The notes beneath the pieces are model-generated. The model searched no databases, had not been told where the DNA came from, and saw only the letters and a list, made by a program, of their open reading frames with translations. Below are positions 1-5,512 of a stretch of 8,461 bases of DNA, one piece after another. Location: NCBI GenBank assembly GCA_947462525.1, contig CANHPK010000050.1:1-8461 (forward strand), given 5' to 3'. This stretch comes from Roseiflexaceae bacterium. Its GTDB lineage: Bacteria; Chloroflexota; Chloroflexia; Chloroflexales; Roseiflexaceae. Positions within the stretch are counted from its first letter, which is position 1. Each line of letters begins with the position of its first letter. Both the position numbers and the translations under genes were made by a program.

Positions 1-232
1 CTGCATCGCTCATCCCCGCCATGCGTGCGCGGATGACTCGTAATGGCAGGTACCCTGATTTGAGGCGGGCAGCTGCGAGCAACTGCAACAAATGGCGCTC
101 TGTATATCGGGGGGTTCGCACCTTGTCTACAGGTGCGTCAATAAGTCCTTCGTCGGTGTAATACCGTATGGTTCGTTGGGTCACACCAGCACGATCTGCC
201 AGCTGGCGAATGGTCATGAGTTCGCGGTTCAT
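1..232 (-). CDS. MerR-family transcriptional regulator, N-terminal part (cut by window start)
   Basis: This is a DNA-binding regulator of the MerR family. Only the first 77 residues are in the window; the reading frame runs off position 1. Seen: after MNREL comes MTIRQLADRAGVTQRTIRYY (residues 6-25), the typical MerR helix-turn-helix. A wing follows with EGLI (28-31) and RTPRYTERHLLQL, and then the start of a second helical pair (LLAAARLKSGYLPLRVIRAR). Family knowledge: MerR proteins are dimers that bind a dyad between the -35 and -10 elements and twist the promoter; the effector is sensed by the C-terminal part, which is missing here, so the signal cannot be named. I chose the ATG at 232-230; an in-frame ATG at 217-215 (Met6) is an alternative. 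No strong Shine-Dalgarno site is seen. A good promoter lies just upstream (272-300). The gene follows nfeD in the same direction after 151 nt and appears to be its own transcription unit. Confidence 0.92.
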   Translation of the reverse strand, partial: MNRELMTIRQLADRAGVTQRTIRYYTDEGLIDAPVDKVRTPRYTERHLLQLLAAARLKSGYLPLRVIRARMAGMSDA

Positions 233-271
233 GGGCTCTACTTTACGGTTCGTAGTATCAACACTGACGAA

Positions 272-300
272 ATAGTACCACTCTGCATTATGTTAGTCAA
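272..300 (-). promoter_or_regulatory. Candidate sigma-70-type promoter of the MerR gene
   Basis: On the minus strand a -35 box TTGACT (300-295) and a -10 box TACTAT (277-272) are separated by exactly 17 nt. Both boxes are close to the consensus. Transcription would begin near position 265, giving a leader of about 33 nt before the ATG at 232. The spacer is the standard 17 nt, not the 19-20 nt typical of promoters activated by MerR proteins, so this looks like a constitutive or repressed promoter. The call rests on sequence match alone. Confidence 0.6.
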
Positions 301-320
301 TAGAGTTCAACTGCGCACAG

Positions 321-347
321 ATGATAGTTTCGTGAAACCAGTGTAAA
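321..347 (-). promoter_or_regulatory. Possible second promoter with a dyad in its spacer
   Basis: Upstream of the main MerR-gene promoter, the minus strand carries TTTACA (347-342) and TATCAT (326-321) separated by 15 nt. The spacer holds a perfect 5+2+5 dyad, GTTTC-AC-GAAAC (338-327). A dyad between the two promoter boxes is where MerR proteins bind, but the 15-nt spacing is shorter than usual for sigma-70 promoters and not the stretched form known for MerR targets. It could also be a chance palindrome or a plain upstream operator. Low confidence. Confidence 0.22.
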
Positions 348-383
348 GAAATTCATTAGATTTTGTGCGTCAATGCCTTCAAG

Positions 384-806
384 TTACGCACTGCGTACGA
401 CCGGTTTGGCGTCCTGGAATCGCAGGACCACAACAGGTTCGCCGATGTCGATGTCGCCGTCGGCAAGTGCCGCCCACTCAATACCGTCGATTCTGATGCG
501 AATCTCGGGTGCATCGAGGCGGGCGATGCAGACGCCGCGTTTGCCCACGAGTTGTTGGGCGAGTTCGTTGAGTGTGCTTGGAGCTGACGTAATGAGTCCG
601 TATACTTTTGTACCAACAAAAGCTGTCAAAATCGTAACTGTTGCAAAAAAGAGCAGTATCCATGCCCCGAGCGTCGGGAACAAGACTGCAACCCCGGCGG
701 TCGCCAGGGCTGCAATCCCGACCCAGAGGATGAAGACTCCGGGCACGAATATTTCGGCGACAATGAGGACTGCCCCCAATACCAGCCAGAAATATGCCGA
801 GTACAT
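384..806 (-). CDS. Short NfeD-family membrane protein (partner of the SPFH protein)
   Basis: This 140-residue protein has the layout of the short NfeD family (YbbK-like). Seen: hydrophobic segments at about residues 4-30, 32-45 and 48-71, the first containing the characteristic AEIFVPGVFILW stretch. They are followed by a soluble domain (about 78-138) with LVGKRGVC (86-93), IRIDGIEWAA (104-113) and DIDIGEPVVVL (118-128). This is the pattern of the NfeD C-terminal OB-fold, which faces the aqueous phase. Family knowledge: NfeD proteins are encoded next to SPFH/stomatin proteins and are thought to help assemble or stabilise membrane microdomains; the long NfeD variant has an extra ClpP-like protease domain, which is absent here. 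Its ATG lies 2 nt after the stop of the SPFH gene, so the two are surely co-transcribed and probably translationally coupled. It ends with TAA at 386-384, and I see no clear terminator behind it. Confidence 0.95.
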   Translation of the reverse strand: MYSAYFWLVLGAVLIVAEIFVPGVFILWVGIAALATAGVAVLFPTLGAWILLFFATVTILTAFVGTKVYGLITSAPSTLNELAQQLVGKRGVCIARLDAPEIRIRIDGIEWAALADGDIDIGEPVVVLRFQDAKPVVRSA

Positions 807-808
807 GG

Positions 809-1714
809 CTAATCCTTCTTGTTCATCATCTCGGTGATGGCACCGAGTGCGCCTGCAAAGTTCGAGAAGTCGGTCGGCACCACGATCATGCGTGCTGCGG
901 GCGAATCACCGAGTTTTTGGAGGGCATCGATGTATCGCTGTGCGATGAAGTACTGCAACGCTGCTTCGGGCTTGCCGACGGATTCGACCAACAGGCGCGT
1001 CGATTCGGCTTCGGCGCCGGCGAGGCGTTCGCGGGCTTCGGCCTGCAGGCGCGCCGCTGCCAAGTTACCTTCGGCCTCGAGGATTTTGGCCTGCTTGAGC
1101 CCTTCGGCATTGAGAATCTCGGCTTGTCGGAAGCCCTCTGCCTCGAGGATTTTGGCGCGCTTCTCGCGGTCGGCCGTCAACTGCTTGGACATCGCACGGG
1201 TAATGTCTTCGGGTGGCAACACATCCTTGATTTCGACCCGAGTGACTTTGGTGCCCCACGTCTGCGTCGCGTGATCGAGTGCCGACAACAAGCGCGTATT
1301 GATTTCGTCACGCTTGGCCAATACCTCGTCGAGCTCCATGCTGCCGATGGCGGTACGCAAGTTGGTCAACGCCAAGTTGATAATCGATGCTTGCAGGTTG
1401 AACACTTGATATGCGGCAAGCTGTGTCTCGTAGACCTGATAGAACAGCACACCGTCGACGCGAACGGTCGCGTTGTCACGTGTGATGACGATCTGCGAAG
1501 GGATGTCGAGGACCTGCTCTTGGACATTGACTTTGCGGCCAATCATGTCGATGAACGGGATGATGATGCTCAGGCCGGGCTTCAAGACCATGCGAAACTT
1601 ACCGAAGCGTTCGATGGTCCACTCATATCCTTGCGGGACTATTTTGACGCCCGTGATGACCACGGCTATTGCCACAAAGACGATGACACTCAAACACAAA
1701 AGAAGAAAATCCAT
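809..1714 (-). CDS. SPFH/band-7 (stomatin/paraslipin-like) membrane protein
   Basis: This 301-residue protein is of the bacterial stomatin/QmcA type. Seen: one N-terminal membrane segment (about 3-23), then an SPFH domain starting at VPQGYEWTIERFGKF (26-40), with LKPGLSIIIPFID (44-56), the VNVQEQVLDIPSQ strand (62-74) and ITRDNATVRVDGVLFYQV (77-94). A TWGTKVTRVEIKDV stretch (152-165) and an ALDHATQ helix sit near the domain's end. A long charged helix (about 168-245) is rich in Ala and Glu and contains an 11-residue repeat (EAEG 191-194, NAEG 202-205, EAEG 213-216). The tail (246-301) has the QYFIAQRYIDAL motif usual in this family. Family knowledge: these proteins form large ring oligomers on the membrane and influence protease access and membrane order. 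Start: the ATG at 1714 has an AGAGAG-type ribosome site just upstream. The gene overlaps nothing and leads directly into nfeD. Length fits the family. Confidence 0.96.
   Translation of the reverse strand: MDFLLLCLSVIVFVAIAVVITGVKIVPQGYEWTIERFGKFRMVLKPGLSIIIPFIDMIGRKVNVQEQVLDIPSQIVITRDNATVRVDGVLFYQVYETQLAAYQVFNLQASIINLALTNLRTAIGSMELDEVLAKRDEINTRLLSALDHATQTWGTKVTRVEIKDVLPPEDITRAMSKQLTADREKRAKILEAEGFRQAEILNAEGLKQAKILEAEGNLAAARLQAEARERLAGAEAESTRLLVESVGKPEAALQYFIAQRYIDALQKLGDSPAARMIVVPTDFSNFAGALGAITEMMNKKD
1074..1156 (-). repeat. 11-residue (hendecad) coding repeat in the SPFH helix
   Basis: A 17-bp identical direct repeat, GCCTCGAGGATTTTGGC on the plus strand, occurs at 1074-1090 and 1140-1156, 66 nt (22 codons) apart, with a diverged copy between them. 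In protein it gives three units of the pattern ILxAEGxxQAx with an 11-residue period. An 11-residue period suits a weakly right-handed coiled coil, consistent with the long helix of SPFH oligomers. It is a coding repeat inside the gene, not a mobile element. Confidence 0.75.
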
Positions 1715-1788
1715 ACGAGCTCTCTTTCACACGGGGGACGATTACCACTCATACTCCAGCGTAGCATACACAACGGTCACAAATGTGG

Positions 1789-2718
1789 TCATTGGTCGCG
1801 GAACGCACTCCGTGCCGTCGCTTGATTACAGACGTACAGATGGACCAAACGATCGACGTTCCAAACTTGTTGGATTGCGTTCTGCTGCGTCAGTGCGACG
1901 GGACGAACGCGCGTATACCCTTGTGCCGAAAAGCTGGAAGCGAGGAAGGTACGCAATTGTTGCCACGCCTTGCCCTGATTGCCGCCTTTTTTGATTTCTT
2001 CGACACTCGTGATGAAGGCATGCCCTTCACCCTCGTAGATGGTGATTTCGTTGGGGATGCCCGCAGCGGTCAAGCCTGCTTCGAGGGCTGCCACTTCGCT
2101 CACCGGGATCATCGTGTCATCAGCCCCAAAGATACCCAACACCGGCCCATTCAGCGACTTGAGGATCGCGGGGTCCGTGATTGCTGAGCCATAAAAAATC
2201 GCCGTTGCTTTGATGGCCGGGGTTTGGATGCCGTAGCGGAGTGCTGTTCCACCGCCGAAGCAGAAGCCCATGATGGCGATGCGGTTGCGGTCCACAAAGG
2301 ATTGATTGGTAGCCCACTGCAGGACAGAATCGATGTCGCTGTCGATTTGGGTCGTTGGGGTCGACGACACTTGGTAGATGGCCGTGGGGATCCAGCTGGT
2401 CGTGTTGCCGCGCATCACGTCCGGTGCGATCACAACGTAGCCGTCTTTTGCCAATTCGTCTGCTTTGCCAATGATTTCTTCTTTGAGACCCCACCATTCG
2501 TGCACCATGATGACCACGGGGAACGGGCCTTCGCCGTCAGGTTTGCTCACATAGGCACGCACCGCTGGGTTGGTGCCGTTGGGGATAATCGTGTTGGTCA
2601 TGTTGTCGACTTTGCCCACTGCCATCGCGCGGTCGACAACAATCGAAGCGACCAGTACCAGCACGAAACCGACGATGATACCGACGGTCCACGAAGCAAT
2701 AGAAATGATTTTACGCAT
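1789..2718 (-). CDS. Membrane-anchored dienelactone-hydrolase-family protein
   Basis: This 309-residue alpha/beta hydrolase is of the dienelactone hydrolase (DLH) family. Seen: an N-terminal hydrophobic segment (about 5-28), either an uncleaved anchor or a signal peptide (AMA at 31-33 could be a cleavage site), placing the enzyme outside the membrane. The DLH core runs from about 50 to 263, with HEWWG (73-77, the conserved Glu is 74), the nucleophile elbow GFCFGG (Cys153), GADDTMIP with the probable acid Asp201, and GEGHAF with His233. The Cys-Asp-His triad is therefore complete. Family knowledge: DLH enzymes open lactones such as 4-carboxymethylenebut-2-en-4-olide, but many relatives have unknown esterase substrates, so the substrate is open here. 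Residues from about 264 to the end form an extra tail not expected in the family. The start at 2718 is supported by GGAGG 6 nt upstream. It ends 74 nt before the SPFH gene with no visible terminator, so it may be read together with it. Confidence 0.93.
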   Translation of the reverse strand: MRKIISIASWTVGIIVGFVLVLVASIVVDRAMAVGKVDNMTNTIIPNGTNPAVRAYVSKPDGEGPFPVVIMVHEWWGLKEEIIGKADELAKDGYVVIAPDVMRGNTTSWIPTAIYQVSSTPTTQIDSDIDSVLQWATNQSFVDRNRIAIMGFCFGGGTALRYGIQTPAIKATAIFYGSAITDPAILKSLNGPVLGIFGADDTMIPVSEVAALEAGLTAAGIPNEITIYEGEGHAFITSVEEIKKGGNQGKAWQQLRTFLASSFSAQGYTRVRPVALTQQNAIQQVWNVDRLVHLYVCNQATARSAFRDQ

Positions 2719-2785
2719 ACACTCCCTCCAATACGTTAATTCCGGGGGTTGGTTGATTTATCCTACCATGCATCTTCCGGGGGGA
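2719..2785 (-). promoter_or_regulatory. Leader of the dienelactone hydrolase gene: strong Shine-Dalgarno site and weak promoter candidate
   Basis: This gap lies between the lipoprotein stop and the hydrolase ATG. Directly before the ATG the minus strand has a very good ribosome site, GGAGG followed by 6 nt. About 40 nt upstream is TGGTAGGAT (2768-2760), resembling an extended -10 element, with no convincing -35 box. The 9-bp direct repeat TTCCGGGGG (plus strand, 2740-2748 and 2775-2783) flanks this element and might be an operator, or chance. No hairpin followed by a T-run is present, so readthrough from the lipoprotein operon is possible. Confidence 0.35.
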
Positions 2786-3649
2786 TTATGGTTCACTTTC
2801 GTAGACGGTGATATCGGTGGTTCCGGTTGCAGTCGTGCTCAAAACGACCTGATAGCCGAACGCACCTCGGGTCACCCGCCATACGATCAGGGCAGGAGTC
2901 TGCGAAATACTGTCGATGCGCCAGCCCTCGGCACGGAGGATTGGTGCATACGCTGCACCGACTCCCGTGGGAGCGTCGGCATGCTCGGCCAAGAGTGCAC
3001 CGCCATACATGCGGCGTGTGGTGACAGCCTCGGGGAGGGTGAACGTCTCGAGCATCGTCAGCGCGCATGGCTTTGTGATGCGCGGCACGGGGTCAGGCCA
3101 GGTGATGCGTCGGTATGACCATGTGTATGCGTCGGTCCGGATGGTGTTATCGGGCAACAGGATGCGCCCCATACCCTGTGCATCGAGAGCGATTATCCGC
3201 CCCGCTCGGATTTCGGCCGTGCCGGAATAGCCCTGCCACAACGTGCCGCCATCAGTACTCTGGGTCGCACCGTCGGCGATGACCGCGTATCCCGGTTGCG
3301 GGCCGACAATCCCCCCTGCAGAGAGTGTCGGAATCACCGTCGCCGTTTGCAGGCAATCGCCAGTGACAATGGCGCTCTGTTCACCGATAGTTTGGATGGT
3401 CACCGTCCCGCCATTGGCTGCGAGCCAAGCCGGCGCATAGTCGGGGCTTGCTGAGAGCGTCGTGCGTGTCGTCGCACCGTCGAATGCGGTGACCAGCTGC
3501 AGGACGAGTCCCGCAGAGGTGCGCACCGCGAGCGTTGTTTGCTCGTGCGCAGCGGGGTCGGGGAGGGTGTATGACGTAATTTGTGTCGGGGAAGCGCAGG
3601 CACACAGCACGCACAGAGAAATCAAAAAGAAGACGTACATCGTTTTCAT
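2786..3649 (-). CDS. Putative lipoprotein of unknown function
   Basis: I do not recognise this 287-residue protein. Seen: a classic lipoprotein signal, with a short charged start (MKTM), a hydrophobic core (about 5-15) and a lipobox LCAC with the acceptor Cys18, so the mature protein should be tethered to the outer face of the membrane. The rest is rich in Thr, Ala and beta-type stretches. The middle part (about 80-180) has short strands and Gly turns such as GGIVGPQPGYAVIADGA. The C-terminal part (about 214-287) has the pattern ILRAEGWRID followed by hydrophobic strands and TDITVYE, resembling small alpha/beta domains at the ends of other lipoproteins; this is inference. The reading frame stays open far upstream (to 4318), but that part is a shadow of the GNAT gene. 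The ATG at 3649 is chosen because it overlaps the GNAT stop as ATGA and begins the signal peptide exactly. Translation is probably coupled to the GNAT gene, since no separate ribosome site is clear. Confidence 0.85.
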   Translation of the reverse strand: MKTMYVFFLISLCVLCACASPTQITSYTLPDPAAHEQTTLAVRTSAGLVLQLVTAFDGATTRTTLSASPDYAPAWLAANGGTVTIQTIGEQSAIVTGDCLQTATVIPTLSAGGIVGPQPGYAVIADGATQSTDGGTLWQGYSGTAEIRAGRIIALDAQGMGRILLPDNTIRTDAYTWSYRRITWPDPVPRITKPCALTMLETFTLPEAVTTRRMYGGALLAEHADAPTGVGAAYAPILRAEGWRIDSISQTPALIVWRVTRGAFGYQVVLSTTATGTTDITVYESEP

Positions 3650-4656
3650 ACGGTACGTAACCAGCGTGCCATAAACAGATTGTCGTCCAATGCAAAGCCC
3701 AACGACGCATAAAAAGGGACGACGTGTGCATTGTTGTTGACCACCAGCAGGTTCAGTTTTTCGCATCCTGCTGCGGTCAATCGTGCTATCAACGCTTGGA
3801 CGAGGCGTGCCCCGTAGCCGTTGTGTTGGTGGTCGCGGCGTACCGCCAAATGGTTGATCCAGCCACGCCGGCCATCGTCGCTGCCCAACACGGTGCCGAT
3901 GATGGCGCCGTCGGCGGCACACAGCGCGAGTGCAAATCGCCCCGAGAGCGCGATGTGGCGGCGTAATCCCGTCGGTGTATCGGTTGGGCTGATGCGGAGC
4001 GGTGCATCGCGCCAGAGGGCCAGCATTTCGTCGAGATCGGATTCGAAAATGGGGCGGATGCATGTCCCATCGGGGAACTGCTCTGGTTCCATCCAAGACT
4101 CGTAGACCCCCACCAATTGCAACCACGGCGGGGTTGTCTGGCTGTTGCGGCGGATGTCCATCCCCAGTTTGCGCATCACTGCCTGTGAGGCGTGGTTGTC
4201 GTACTCGGTAGTGGCGATAATCCGTTCGATGCGCAATTCGTCCATGGCATAGCGGACCAAGAGTTGTCCGGCCTCGGTGGCATAGCCGTTGCCTTGGTAA
4301 TTGGGATGCACCATCCAAAAGAGGCCCATCTCGGCCCGGGTGCGGCCATCGTCCGGACCAATCCCTGCTTGCCCATAGACATCGAGGCAGGGGACGAGTC
4401 CAACCGAACCGATGTATGTATTCGATTCGGTCAGTACCAAGGCCCGATCGCCATACGGTGGCTGGTCGAGGCGTGCAAGCTGATTGTGATTGGCGCTGAC
4501 CCAGGCGAGCCAGGCCGTGCGGCGTTCGTGCACCGCTGGTGAAAGCGCTGCGGGGTCGGTGCTGTCGTCGAACAACTGCACAATCCCCGGCAGGTCGGAA
4601 TGCTGGTATGGTCGGATGTGGACCCGTGCGCCGTGCAGGGTAGGCATAGTACGCAT
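3646..4656 (-). CDS. Tandem GNAT acetyltransferase (RimJ/RimL-type plus YpeA/RimI-like domain)
   Basis: This 336-residue protein carries two GNAT N-acetyltransferase domains. Domain 1 (about 8-188) looks RimJ/RimL-like: it opens with VHIRPYQHSDLPGI, has EMGLFWMVHPNYQGNGYATEA (109-129) with the acetyl-CoA loop QGNGYA, then IIATTEYDNHASQAVMRKLGM (146-166). Domain 2 (about 197-333) resembles the YpeA/RimI group: CIRPIFESDLDEMLALW, IIGTVLGSDDGRRGWINHLAV (252-272), a second loop QHNGYG (277-282), and LLVVNNNAHVVPFYASLGF (303-321). Each domain therefore keeps its own cofactor loop and the Asn-plus-aromatic end motif. Family knowledge: GNAT enzymes move acetyl from acetyl-CoA to amines of proteins, antibiotics or metabolites; the substrate here cannot be read from the sequence. 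The ATG at 4656 lies 1 nt after the serine hydrolase stop and has GGGGTG about 5 nt upstream; Met4 is a weaker alternative. Its TGA overlaps the lipoprotein ATG. Confidence 0.93.
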   Translation of the reverse strand: MRTMPTLHGARVHIRPYQHSDLPGIVQLFDDSTDPAALSPAVHERRTAWLAWVSANHNQLARLDQPPYGDRALVLTESNTYIGSVGLVPCLDVYGQAGIGPDDGRTRAEMGLFWMVHPNYQGNGYATEAGQLLVRYAMDELRIERIIATTEYDNHASQAVMRKLGMDIRRNSQTTPPWLQLVGVYESWMEPEQFPDGTCIRPIFESDLDEMLALWRDAPLRISPTDTPTGLRRHIALSGRFALALCAADGAIIGTVLGSDDGRRGWINHLAVRRDHQHNGYGARLVQALIARLTAAGCEKLNLLVVNNNAHVVPFYASLGFALDDNLFMARWLRTV

Positions 4657-4657
4657 G

Positions 4658-5437
4658 TTACACCCCGGTCATAAGCGCGGCGACCTCAGCAAGAGCTTTG
4701 AGGCCAGGATGATCAACGGACGATGGTGATTCTGCCAGCTCCTGCACGAAACACGCCGCGATCACCTGCCTCCCATCGGGTGCGGTCAGGATGCCGCAGT
4801 CGTTGCGGAGGTCGTCGTCCGACCCAGTCTTGCCGGCGTACGTCCAACCGGTGGGAATGCCACGGGGGAACCCGACGCGGTCGAGCTGGTGGGCCAATGT
4901 GTCACGCAGGAACTGACTTGTCGCGGCAGTGCCGATCTGCCCGGTGGCAATGCTCTGGAGCAGATGTACCGTATCGCGGGCTGTCGTGACGCCCAGACCC
5001 CAGGGCAGGCAGTCGGGCGTATTGGGAGTAAACACCTTGCGATTGAGGCGAGTCTGGGTCATGCCGAGGGTTTGGATGCGTTCGTTTATTTTTTCGATAC
5101 CGAGCATATCAATCAGGATATTGGTGGCGGTGTTGTCAGAAATAATCGTCATAAGTACCGCCAAATCACGCACGGTCGGGGCGATACCGCCGTCGAGGTA
5201 GCGTAGCACGCCCATGCCAGGGACGACTGCGGCGTGGTCGAGCGGGACGCGTTGCTCCCAGCTGAGCTGACCGGCATCGACGAGCAGGGCGGCGTGTACG
5301 AGGATGGGCAGTTTGATGATGCTGGCGGTCTTGACGGGGCGATCGGCGTGATAGGCAATTGGGGTACCGTCGAGTGGTTGCCAGAGGAGCGAAATTTGGG
5401 CTTTGTATTGCCCTTCGAGCGAGCGTAGTGTCGGCAT
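4658..5437 (-). CDS. Class-A-beta-lactamase-fold serine hydrolase
   Basis: This 259-residue protein has the fold of class A beta-lactamases and penicillin-recognising hydrolases. Seen (numbered from the chosen Met): the SxxK motif as SIIK (Ser39, Lys42), the SDN motif (100-102) followed by TATNILID, and KTGS (203-206). All three active-site boxes are intact. What is not seen is the omega-loop ExxLN with the deacylating Glu; the equivalent region reads LNRKVFTPN and then the VTTARD helix start. True beta-lactamase activity is therefore unlikely, and a peptidase, esterase or other hydrolase role is more plausible. There is no signal peptide or membrane segment, which is unusual for this fold. 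Start: the frame is open to an ATG at 5479, but that and the ATG at 5461 lie inside the proS terminator hairpin. The ATG at 5437 has GGAG 8 nt upstream and is preferred. It is the first gene of a unit with the GNAT and lipoprotein genes. Confidence 0.9.
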   Translation of the reverse strand: MPTLRSLEGQYKAQISLLWQPLDGTPIAYHADRPVKTASIIKLPILVHAALLVDAGQLSWEQRVPLDHAAVVPGMGVLRYLDGGIAPTVRDLAVLMTIISDNTATNILIDMLGIEKINERIQTLGMTQTRLNRKVFTPNTPDCLPWGLGVTTARDTVHLLQSIATGQIGTAATSQFLRDTLAHQLDRVGFPRGIPTGWTYAGKTGSDDDLRNDCGILTAPDGRQVIAACFVQELAESPSSVDHPGLKALAEVAALMTGV

Positions 5438-5439
5438 GG

Positions 5440-5450
5440 CGGATACTCCG
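5440..5450 (-). promoter_or_regulatory. Ribosome binding site of the serine hydrolase inside a small palindrome
   Basis: On the minus strand, GGAG sits 8 nt before the ATG at 5437 and decides this start over two upstream ATGs. It lies within CGGA-GTA-TCCG, a perfect 4+3+4 inverted repeat that could partly mask the ribosome site. The site begins straight after the T-run of the proS terminator, so any transcript made from within proS must pass the terminator before it can be translated. Confidence 0.55.
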
Positions 5451-5501
5451 AAAAAACCCATTGCCTGGGGTGGATGCAATCCACTGCGCCAAACAATGGG
5501 T
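5451..5501 (-). terminator. Rho-independent terminator after proS
   Basis: In the minus-strand transcript the arm ACCCAUUGUUUGG (5501-5489) pairs with CCAGGCAAUGGGU (5468-5456) over 13 bp, including two G-U pairs. The loop contains a second perfect hairpin, GTGGAT-TGC-ATCCAC. The outer arm is followed at once by a run of six T (5456-5451, the first shared with the stem). It starts 11 nt after the proS stop codon, the classic position for an intrinsic terminator. Because the next gene's ribosome site begins right behind the T-run, an attenuator role is also possible. Confidence 0.85.
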
Positions 5502-5512
5502 ACGGGGAGGGC

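Noticed and set aside
360..398. GTGCGT/ACGCAC hairpin and TACGCA-G-TGCGTA palindrome at the end of nfeD as a terminator
   Set aside because: Neither is followed by a T-run on either strand, and both stems are short, so I do not call a terminator.
1770..1787. CACAAATGTG palindrome after the dienelactone hydrolase gene as a CRP/FNR-type operator
   Set aside because: The spacing and half-sites do not match those operators, and a 10-bp palindrome is expected by chance.
794..1825. A 343-codon open frame on the plus strand opposite the SPFH gene
   Set aside because: Low-complexity composition rich in Leu, Gly, Asp and Phe, no domain, and it runs through two intergenic gaps; the minus strand holds a clear SPFH protein.
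3650..4318. Upstream extension of the lipoprotein frame to a 510-residue protein
   Set aside because: The added part is Arg/Pro/His-rich shadow sequence of the GNAT gene, and the extension would bury the lipoprotein signal peptide inside the protein.
4658..5437. Calling the serine hydrolase an antibiotic-resistance beta-lactamase
   Set aside because: The deacylating Glu motif and an export signal are both missing, so the fold alone does not support a resistance function.
5438..5479. Upstream ATG starts of the serine hydrolase (5479 and 5461)
   Set aside because: Both lie inside the terminator hairpin and lack a good ribosome site; the ATG at 5437 has GGAG at a good distance.
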